NCBI GenBank assembly: GCA_044866695.1
Contig: JBIOUF010000007.1
Coordinates: 1-27,937 of the forward strand
DNA length: 27,937 bases
Direction: 5' to 3'
DNA from: JBIOUF01 sp044866695
GTDB taxonomy: Bacteria; Actinomycetota; Actinomycetes; Propionibacteriales; Nocardioidaceae
This document shows, piece after piece, positions 1 through 8,900 of the stretch (the stretch's first letter is position 1; every line of letters begins with the position of its first letter). The position numbers and the translations under genes were made by a program. The notes below the pieces were generated by a model. The model was not told the origin of the DNA. It ran no database searches and saw only the letters and a list, made by a program, of their open reading frames with translations.

Positions 1-433
1 CGGCCAGCGCGGTCGCCACCAGGAGCACCGCCGTGCGGCCGCCCACGCCGAGCGCGGACCAGGTCACCGCCAGGAACACCAAGGCGGCCACCAGCAGGCA
101 GGCCGCCCCGAGGCCGAGCAGCACGCGCGGCACCGACGCCACGGCGATCCCCGCGCGGAGCGGCCCGGCCGTCGAGGGGCTCGGGGGCAGCGGTGTCAGC
201 CCGTCGGTGAGGCCGGTCGGGGGAGGCACGGCAGCCTCCACCGGCGGCGGCGGGGCGGTGGGGGACTCCGCCCGCATCCGGGCCAGGATCGCGTCGGCCT
301 CGCCGAGCGTGCGCAGCAGCCGCTCCCCGAGAGCGCCCCGGACCCGCAGGCCGCAGCCGGGGCAGTCCTCGGCGCCGTACCGCAGGACCGCTCGGCAGTC
401 CGGACAGTGCAGGGGGTCGGCGAAGCGCGGCAT
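1..433 (-). CDS. SCO7613-like zinc-ribbon membrane protein, N-terminal part
   Basis: The minus-strand frame is open from an ATG at 433 to the window edge, giving 144 residues with no stop; the rest lies outside. Two CxxC knuckles near the N-terminus (CPDC at residues 10-13, CPGC at 24-27) form a zinc ribbon. A short helical stretch and a proline-rich linker (about 55-85) follow, then the first hydrophobic segment (about 100-122, rich in Leu, Val and Ala) and the start of a second. This order matches the large actinobacterial membrane proteins annotated as SCO7613 C-terminal-domain proteins, whose function is unknown. It diverges from the MMPL transporter. The family name is inferred from the N-terminal pattern only, because the diagnostic C-terminal part is missing. 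Confidence 0.75.
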   Translation of the reverse strand, partial: MPRFADPLHCPDCRAVLRYGAEDCPGCGLRVRGALGERLLRTLGEADAILARMRAESPTAPPPPVEAAVPPPTGLTDGLTPLPPSPSTAGPLRAGIAVASVPRVLLGLGAACLLVAALVFLAVTWSALGVGGRTAVLLVATALA

Positions 434-660
434 GCCTCCATCCCCTCACGCCGAGCCCGCGCCGACCATCGGCGGCGCACTCAGCCGCGCTGAGTACCCG
501 TGCTCATCCCGGGCCCGACCCTCGCCGCCCTGGCCGGGGCAGGCTGGCGGGTTTCCGGGTTGCCGTCCGGTCCTGGCTCCGGGACCGTAGGACCAGACCG
601 GCACGAGCTCGCCCACCGGCGGGGCCGACTCGCCGGGCCGGCCGTGGGAGGGGTTGGGTC
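434..660. other. Divergent intergenic region without a gene
   Basis: This 227-bp gap lies between two divergent starts and must hold promoters for both. I see no convincing -35/-10 pair and no operator-like palindrome. A purine-rich GGGAGGGG stretch near 646-653 is the probable ribosome site of the plus-strand transporter. Confidence 0.4.
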
Positions 661-2805
661 GTGGTCACAGGACGGGTCACGGGGAGGCCGGACGGCGCGG
701 CGGGCAGATGGGCGGGCATCCCCTGCGGCCGCTGGTCCAAGTGGGTCTTCGTCGTCTTCTGGGTGGCCGCGCTGGCCGCCGCGGCCGGGCCTGCGGGCCA
801 GCTCGGCGACGTCCAGGAGAACGACGCGGTGGCCTGGCTCCCGGACCAGGCGGAGTCCACCGACGTGTTGCACCGCATGGAGCCGTTCCAGAGCCAGAAC
901 GAGATCCCCGCGCTCGTCGTCTACACCCGGGACGGCGGCCTCACCCGGCGAGACGTGCAGGCCGCCACCGACCAGGTGGCCGGCTTCGACGCGATGGACG
1001 AGGTGTCCCGGCCCTCCCAGGGCCCGTTCCCCTCCGAGGACGGCGAGGCGCTGCAGGCGGTCGTCTGGGTGGACGCGGGGTCCGGCGGCTGGGAGACCAT
1101 CGGCTCGGTCGTCGACGAGATCAGAGCGGTCACCGGCGCCGGCCCCGCCGGCCTGGAGGCGCACGTGACCGGCCCGGGCGGGTTCGCCGCCGACCAGATC
1201 GAGGTGTTCGACGGCATCGACGGCAAGCTGCTCGGCGTCGCCGCCCTGGTCGTCGTGGTGATCTTGCTGTTCACCTACCGCAGCCCGGTGCTGTGGATGC
1301 TGCCGGTCTTCTCGGCGTTGGTCGCGCTGACCTGCGCGCAGGCGGTCATCTACCTGCTCGCCGTACACGCCGGCATGACCGTCAACGCCCAGACCCAGGG
1401 CATCTTGACCGTCCTGGTCTTCGGGGCCGGCACCGACTACGCGCTGCTGCTGGTCGCCCGCTACCGCGAGGAGCTGCGCCGGCACGAGGACCGCCACGAG
1501 GCCATGCGGTTCGCGCTGCACCGTGCCGGGCCGGCCATCTGGGCCTCCGGGTCCACGGTCGTCGCGGGCCTGGTCTGCCTGCTGCTGGCCAGCCTGAACT
1601 CCACCCAGGGGATGGGTCCGGCCTGCGCCATCGGCGTCGTGGTCGCGCTCCTGGTGATGCTGACCCTGCTGCCGGCGCTGCTGGTCGCCACCGGCCGCTG
1701 GGTGTTCTGGCCGGTCCGCCCGGCGTACGGGTCGCCGGACCACACCGAGACCGGGCTCTGGGCGCGCGTCGGCCGGCGCATCGCCCGCCGCCCGCGCACG
1801 ACGTGGGTGGTCACCACCCTGCTGCTCGGGGTCGCGACGCTCGGGGTCGCCCGGCTCGACGCGACCGGGCTGGAGAACCAGGACGTGTTCTACAGCAAGC
1901 CGGACTCCGTGGTCGGCGAGGAGGTGCTCTCCGAGCACTTCCCGGCCGGCACCGGCCAGCCGCTCCACGTGGTCGCGAACGCCGACCAGGCGGAGGAGGT
2001 CTCCGCCGCGGTGGCCGGCACCTCGGGCATCGCCGGGGTGGCCGACCCCGTCGTGAAGGGCGGCACGGCGTGGGTCGCCGCCACTCTCTCCGACCCCCCC
2101 GACACGCAGGCCGCGCGGGACACGGTGGTCCGGGTCCGCGAGGCCGTGCACGCCGTCGACGGCGCCGACGCCCAGGTCGGCGGCGGCACGGCCATCGTCC
2201 GGGACACCCTGGCGGCGGCCGAGCGGGACAACCGCGTGGTCATCCCGGCCATCCTGCTGGTGGTGTTCTTGATCCTGGCCGCCCTGCTGCGTGCCCTGGT
2301 GGCTCCGGTCGTGCTGGTCGCCACCGTGGTGCTGTCGTTCTTCGCCGCGCTGGGCCTCTCCGCGCTGTTGTTCACCCACGTGTTCGGGTTCGCCGGCGCC
2401 GACCCCGGCATGCCGCTGTTCGTCTTCGTGTTCCTCGTGGCGCTCGGCATCGACTACAACATCTTCCTGATGACCCGCGTGCGCGAGGAGGCCGCTCGCC
2501 TGGGCACCCGGCGCGGGTCCCTGGTGGCGCTGGCCGCGACGGGCGGCGTGATCACCTCGGCCGGCCTGGTGCTGGCCGGCACGTTCGCGGCGCTGGCCAC
2601 CCTCCCGGTGGTGACCTTCGCCGAGATCGGCATCGCCGTCGCGCTCGGCGTCCTGCTCGACACCATCGTCGTCCGGGCGGTCCTGGTCACCGCGCTCAAC
2701 CTCGACATCGGCCGGCGGATGTGGTGGCCGAGCCGGATGTGGCGCGAGGACCCCGACGCCGTGGAGGAGACCGCCGAGCCCGTGGCCCAGCCCGCGCGCC
2801 GCTGA
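661..2805 (+). CDS. MMPL/RND-family transporter
   Basis: This 714-residue inner-membrane transporter of the RND superfamily, MMPL branch, probably exports lipids or other hydrophobic compounds using the proton gradient. It shows the usual duplicated layout: a first membrane helix (about 26-44), an extracytoplasmic loop, a helix bundle (about 180-350), a second loop, and a second bundle (about 520-690). Each bundle carries the signature charged helix: GAGTDYALLL with Asp near residue 259, and LGIDYNIFLM with Asp near 598. Each is followed by an Arg/Glu-rich turn (YREEL, VREEA). The GTG start at 661 is favoured by an upstream GGGAG and places the first helix correctly. Length is usual for actinobacterial MMPL proteins. 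No substrate can be assigned, and no lipid-biosynthesis gene is adjacent. It converges on the giant surface-protein gene. Confidence 0.9.
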   Translation: MVTGRVTGRPDGAAGRWAGIPCGRWSKWVFVVFWVAALAAAAGPAGQLGDVQENDAVAWLPDQAESTDVLHRMEPFQSQNEIPALVVYTRDGGLTRRDVQAATDQVAGFDAMDEVSRPSQGPFPSEDGEALQAVVWVDAGSGGWETIGSVVDEIRAVTGAGPAGLEAHVTGPGGFAADQIEVFDGIDGKLLGVAALVVVVILLFTYRSPVLWMLPVFSALVALTCAQAVIYLLAVHAGMTVNAQTQGILTVLVFGAGTDYALLLVARYREELRRHEDRHEAMRFALHRAGPAIWASGSTVVAGLVCLLLASLNSTQGMGPACAIGVVVALLVMLTLLPALLVATGRWVFWPVRPAYGSPDHTETGLWARVGRRIARRPRTTWVVTTLLLGVATLGVARLDATGLENQDVFYSKPDSVVGEEVLSEHFPAGTGQPLHVVANADQAEEVSAAVAGTSGIAGVADPVVKGGTAWVAATLSDPPDTQAARDTVVRVREAVHAVDGADAQVGGGTAIVRDTLAAAERDNRVVIPAILLVVFLILAALLRALVAPVVLVATVVLSFFAALGLSALLFTHVFGFAGADPGMPLFVFVFLVALGIDYNIFLMTRVREEAARLGTRRGSLVALAATGGVITSAGLVLAGTFAALATLPVVTFAEIGIAVALGVLLDTIVVRAVLVTALNLDIGRRMWWPSRMWREDPDAVEETAEPVAQPARR

Positions 2806-2810
2806 GCCGG

Positions 2811-2896
2811 GTTGTGGCCGATGCTCGCACGGATCGGCGCTTGTGGCCCGAGACGACACCGACACGCCGACGAGGCATGTGGGCATCGGCCACAAC
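2811..2896. repeat. 86-bp element with perfect 14-bp terminal inverted repeats
   Basis: GTTGTGGCCGATGC at 2811-2824 is mirrored exactly by GCATCGGCCACAAC at 2883-2896. A second TTGTGGCC lies inside the element at about 2840, and CGGATCGG near 2830 pairs with CCGATCCG just beyond the right end. The element fills the gap between two convergent genes. It could act as a bidirectional terminator with a long stem, or be a small non-autonomous mobile element. No target-site duplication is visible and there is no coding potential. Confidence 0.6.
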
Positions 2897-2914
2897 CGAT
2901 CCGACGGACCGGGC

Positions 2915-5900
2915 CTACTTCTCTGAGGACCGCCGGCCGAGCGCGACCAGCCCGCCACCGACCAGCAGCAGGAGCAGAGCGGTGACGGCGGCGTACTGGG
3001 TGGCGCGCGAGAGGCCGGTGTCCGGCAGGCCCCCCGAGGAGCCCCCGTCCGAGGGCGGCCCGGCGTCCGGCGGCCCGGCGTCCGGCGGCCCGGCGTTCGG
3101 CGGCCCGGGTCCGAAGTGGTTGACCACGTCGACGTCCACCGCGGCGCCCGGCGCCACGGTGACGACGCCGACCGACCGGTCACCCTCGTTGGGGGTGATG
3201 GCCGTGCCGTCCGCGCGACCGCTCCGCGGCTCGGTCAGGGTGCACGCCGCTCCGGCCGGCAGACTCCGGTAGCGCGCCGACAGGGTGGTCTCGCGCGAGA
3301 GGACGCGCCGGGCGCCGCCGGGGACCGCCACCTTCTCCGCGGTGCCGTCCACGTCGCGGGTGCAGGCCAGCAGGACGGTGAACCTCCGGTCGTCCGCGGC
3401 GGCGGCGCCCGCTCCGCTGATCGTCTTGGTCACCCGGACCGCGCCGACGTCGAAGGTGTTGACGACGCGGGCGACCGCGGGCGGGTCCTGGTCGGTGACG
3501 GTGAGCTCGGTCAGCGGGTCGCCCGCCTGGTCGAGGATCTCGGTGTGGGTCGCGCCGCCGGTGCGGCTCTCCTCCAGCGTGCAGACGGCGCCGACCAGCA
3601 GGCTCTGGTACGTCGCGGTGTACCCGGTGTCGCTGGTGAGCTCGCGGGTCGCCCCGCCGGGGACCGCGAGCTCGACCGGCTCCCCGTCGACGCCCTCACG
3701 GGTGCAGCCGAGGGTCACCTGGAACGGGCCGGCGCCGTAGCGCTCCGCGCCGGGGCCGCGGACCTGCTTCACCACGGTCAGGGCCCCGGTCTCGAAGGTG
3801 TTGGTGACGGTGACCGCCGCGGTCTCGCCGGCGCCGACGGTCACGGCGCCGGGACTGGTCGCGACGTCCTGCGCGCCCGCGGCGTCGGGCTCGGTCACCG
3901 TGCAGACCGCGCCGGCGGCGAGGTCGTCGACGGTCCGGTCGAGCGGCTGGTCGCCGCCGAGGAGCACGTCGGCGTCGTAGACCGGACGGCTCCCGGACGC
4001 GTCCTGGAGCGTGCAGGCGACGTGCAGGGTGAACGGACCGGCTCCGAAGTCGTCCGCGCCCTCGCCCTCGACGACCTTGTGCAGGGCCAGCGAGCCGACC
4101 GAGAAGGCGTTCTCGACCTCGACGGCCGTGGGGCCACCCGGCTGGACCTCGACGGTGTCCGACGGGCGGACCACGGTCGCGGTGGCGCCTGCGTCGTCGG
4201 TCTCGGCCACCGAGCACGAGGCGCCGGCCGGCAGCCCGGCGAGGGCCCAGGTCTCCGCGTCCTCGATCCGGTGCGCCATCGGGGTGTCCTGGTCGTACCC
4301 GTCGGCGAAGACCGGCTCGCCGAGGTACTCGCAGGTCACCGCGACCTCGAACGGGCCGTAGGGGACCGGGTCGCCGTCCTGGTCCACGGCCGACGTCGTG
4401 ACGGTCTTGGTGACCTCGAGCCCGCCGGTCGCGAAGACGTTCTCCACCCGGACCAGGCCGACCTCGTCCTCGGGGCCGCCGACGGTCGCCGTACCGATGA
4501 CGGTGGAGGTCTGGCCGTTGTCGCCCTCGGTCGCCGTGCACTCCGCCCCCCACGGCAGCCCGTCGACCAGGGTCGGGTCGGCGCCCGGCTCGAGGACGGC
4601 CTCCGGGAGACCGGTGAGCTCGTTGCCCGCGCTGGTGCAGCGCAGCCGCACCGGGAACTGGTCGGGGGCGAACGACGCGCCGGGCCCGCTGACCACCTTC
4701 TGGAGCCGGACCGGCCCGGTGGGGTACGCGACGCCCACCCGCCGGCCCTCCGTGCCAGGCACCACGATGCGCCGGCCGGCGGCCCGGGCGGCCCCGCCGG
4801 TCGACACGGTGTCCCACGCCTTCGGGAAGCCGTCGTCGACCGCGGTCTCCGGCGTGGTGCGGGTGCGCAGCTGCAGGGTGACCTGCTGTCCCGGCTGGAA
4901 CAGCGCCCCCTCCGGGAAGTCGACGGCGAGCTTCACGCTGCGCACGTCACCGGGGTCGACCGAGTCGTCGAGCGGGAGCCAGGCGCCCGGGGCGCACGCC
5001 GGCCCGAGCGGGTTCAGGTCCGCTGTGCAGGGCACGGACTGGGTGGAGTAGAAGGTCGTCAGCGTGGCGCCGGGCGGACCGGCGACGAGCTCGACGCCGC
5101 CGGCGAAGGTCGGGGGCCACTGGCTCTCTCGCGGCAGCGTCACGATCAGGCCCTGGTCGCCGGGCACCGGCAGGTTGTCGATCGACACCAGCCGGTCCAT
5201 CGGCAGCGTGCCGGCGTTGGTCACCCGGAACCGCCAGGTCTCGGTGTCGCCGGGAAGGGTGACCGGGACGCAGGGGGCCCGGTAGAAGCCGTCGGCATCC
5301 GCGGCGCCGTCGCAGGAGAAGCCGCTGGCCATGCTGATCGTCCGCGGGACCCCGGGCTCGTCGACCGGCTGGTCGGCCCTGACCAGCTTGACCGTGCTGA
5401 GCGCCGGGACCGCGAGCGGCGACACCACGGCGTCGTCGCGGCAGACGCCGGTCTGCGGGTCCAGGACGCGCACGCAGTCGTCGAAGGGCTCGTCGGCGTC
5501 GATGGTGGCCCAGTTCCGTACGTCGTCGGCCGGCGTCAGGCCGGGCCGGAGCATCAGCTCGATGGTGATGGTGTAGGTCTGCCCGGGCTCGAGCACCGAC
5601 CCGTCGGGCATGCCGAACACGATCGTGTCGCCGACCGTCGTGACGTCGACCGCGTCGGGGTCGGTGGGCAGGGCCGTCCCGTTCGGCGGGTCGGGTGCGG
5701 CGCCGGCGAGCGCGAAGGTGTACGGCGAGACGCTCGGGTCGCGGTCGGGGTCGAAGACCAGCTGGCGACCCTGGGCGTCGGTGGGCAGCTCGTCGGTGAA
5801 CACCGGGTTGGTCAACGGCGCGTCGCCGGTGTTGGTGAAGGCGAGCCGGAACGGGATCACCCGGCCCGGGCGGACATCGCCCGTGGGCGACTTCTGCACC

Positions 5901-8900
5901 GACACGGCCGCCTCGAGGTGCAGGTGCCGGTACTCGTCGGTGGCCTCGTCGTGGGCGGTCAGGATCTGGCCCGGGCCGATCTGGACCGAGCTCCCGTCGA
6001 CCTCGACGGTGTCGTGGAAGACTCCCGCCTCGGCCTCGCCCGGAGCGGGGACCTGGTCGGAGCGGGTCGTCGGCACCGGGCCGCCGGTGCGCAGCTCCTC
6101 GCGGCGCCGGACCAGGAACGGCACCTGGATCAGCGGGTTGCTGGGGTTGCTCCAGCCCAGGCCGTTGGCCTGCCGGAAGGTGAACCGGAGCCCGTGCAGC
6201 GTGGCCGGCGCCGCGGCGAGGAAGGCGACCGCGTCCGCGAGCGATGTCTGTTCGACCGGCTGGCAGGTCCAGTCGCCGCCGACCGAGCCGACCTCGACGG
6301 CGGCCGCGGTGAAGTCCCCTCCGGCCAGGTAGCAGGCCTGCACCGCGCCGATGGGCGTCGGCAGGGTCCAGGACGGGTCGATCCCGACGAAGTCCACGGC
6401 GTTCCAGAACGACGGGTCGTCGTCGGTGAGGACCTCGGACACGGCTCGTGCGGATCCGCCGTTGCGGCCGGACAGCGTGACCGTGACCGGGGAGAAGTCG
6501 CCCTCCGACTGTCCGGCGGGGACGATCGTCTTGCCCGCGGTGACCGAGAAGCTGGGCACCTCGAGCGTGATGCTCGCCGTCCCGGAGTCGCACGCGGCGC
6601 GGGTGCCGGCAGGTGGTGGGCATCCGGTGACGTCGTCGATGTCGGCGACCACGCCTTCGGCGGTGTTGAAGATCGGGGAGTCGGCGGGGGTGACCAGCTC
6701 GCCGGTGCCGCGCCACGCCGGCCGCAGCCGGAGGTCCGCGGTGACGACGCCGGCGGCGTTGGCGGCGATCCGGCCGTCGAAGGCCACCTGGAACCCGGTG
6801 ACGTCGCAGGGCAGGGTCGCCGGCCTGAGCGCCAGCGCCTCGGACCTGGTGTAGGTCGGTGCGCTGCCATCGGGGCAGAACAGCGTGACCTCGGTGCTCT
6901 GGGTGCCGGCCGGCTGGTCGATCGCCACGAAGGCGTTGAGGAGGAACGCCTGGAACGGGTCGCGCCGCCGGTCGGTCGTCGACCCCGGCGCGGGGTCGGT
7001 GACGACCAGGTGGTCGACGCGGGCCGGGGTGGTGTTGCGGGTGGTGACGCTGAGCCGGCTGAGCGGGTACTGGTTCGCTGGGACTCCCGGGTCGGTGGGC
7101 ACGCTCAGCGGGCCGCCCGACCAGTTCTTGTCGGTGGTGGTGGTCAGCGGCACGTCGACGATGACGACGTCGTCGTCGTCGTTCGCCGAGACCGGCGTGC
7201 CACCTCCGGCCGGGTACCCGGTGGCGTTGACGGTGTTGCGTACGACGCCGGGGTCGGTGAGGTTGTAGACGTCCTCGCCCAGGACCGGCCCGCCGTCCGA
7301 GCGACGCGCGTCCCGGACCCGCCAGACCAGGGTGATCTGCCGGTCGTTGTCGAACGAGCGCGCCACCCCCGACCCCACGGGCGGCGCGTCCAGGTCGCCC
7401 TGCGAGGCCGCGGCCCGGTCGGGGCTCTCGACGAACACCAGCCGGACGCCGAGCGTGGACCGCTGCTCCGCGGTGGTGAGGTTCATGCCGGGGAACCGTC
7501 CGACGCAGCCGGCCGGGCAGGGGTCGTTCGCGGCGTCCACCCACGAGGCGCCGTTCCAGAGCAGCACCTGCTGCACCTGGTCGTAGCGGACCAGCGGGTC
7601 GGTGGCGGTCGTGATCGGCTGGACCCGGGTGAGGTCGAACGCGTCGTAGACGCTGTCGGCGACCGCGGTGCCGTCGGGGTCGGCGACGTCGGTCACGTCC
7701 AGGTGCCCGAAGCCGGAGAAGCCGCCGGTCGACCACCGCAGGGCGCTCGGGATGGTGTCTCCCGACCGGGCGATCACGGACTTGGTCCCGCCGCTGCTGG
7801 AGGTGCCGTAGGCCTTGTCGACGAGGTCGGCGTTGCCCGGGTCGGGCGGCACCAGCTCCAGCTCTGGACAGTCGGCGGTCGGCATCTCGGTGTGGGCGCC
7901 GGCCACGTCGGGGCTGGTGCCGGTGGCGTCGGTCTGGGCGCAGTCGGGCACGAAGCTCGGGCCGGCGTCGTCGAAGGGCGGCCCGGGCTGGTAGCGCCCC
8001 TCCGGCCGCAGCTCGCTGGTGAAGTTCGGGGCGAGGTCGGTCCCGGGCGGGAAGCCGCCCTGGTCGCCGGTGTGGTCGTAGACGAAGCGGATGCCTCCGG
8101 CGACGGCCGAGACGGCCTCGGGCACCGGTGCGGAGTAGATCGCCGGGCCGGCGACCGGCCCGGTGAGCGTCTTCCAGGTGCCGTCGGTCGTGTCGTAGTA
8201 CTCCACGGTCAGCGTGGAGTCGGCCGGGACGGGCGTCTGGGTGACCGCGGTGACGTCGAAGGCGTTCCACCAGTCGTCGGGGACGACGGGGTTCGCAGGG
8301 TCCGAGATCACGATCTGCGCCGCGTCGCCGGTCGAGCCGGCCGGGGTGCCGGGCGGGTCGGGACGCTCGGTGAGGCCGCCGGACAGCGACACGGTGACGG
8401 TCTCCCCCGGGACGGCGAGGATGCGCGAGGGCCGGAGCCGCTTGCCGACGTAGGTGTCGATGACCTCGTCGTACACGAAGAGGTCGTCGCTCGCCGTCGC
8501 CGTACCGGTCGCGCCGTCGTTGACCCCGTCCACGGCAACCTCGTCGGGGACCGCCAGTGGGAGTCCCTGGGCATCGGGGTCGGTGTCGACGGCGAGCTGC
8601 ACCGCCGTCTCTGCCCCCGGCGCGATGTCGCCCTCGAACACGATCTCGAACGACGTGACGTCCGCCGGCCCCACCGCCGGAGGACCGGGCATGGCGCCGT
8701 CGGTGAACGCCACCGTCTCGGTGCCGCCGCCGGCGAGCCGGTAGACGACGCGGCCGGACGTGGCGCCGGCCGGGAAGGCGACCCCCGAGGAGAACCCGGC
8801 GAACGCGTAGGCGTCCGGGAACGAGCCCGACGACGGCTCGCGAAGCGTCAGGGAGTCCAGGGCGATGGCGGACTCGTTGGTGGCGCCGAGCGTCACGGTG

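Noticed and set aside
481..3183. A 900-codon minus-strand frame opposite the MMPL transporter
   Set aside because: Low-complexity His/Gln/Asp/Arg-rich shadow of a clear transporter gene; no ribosome site or domain.
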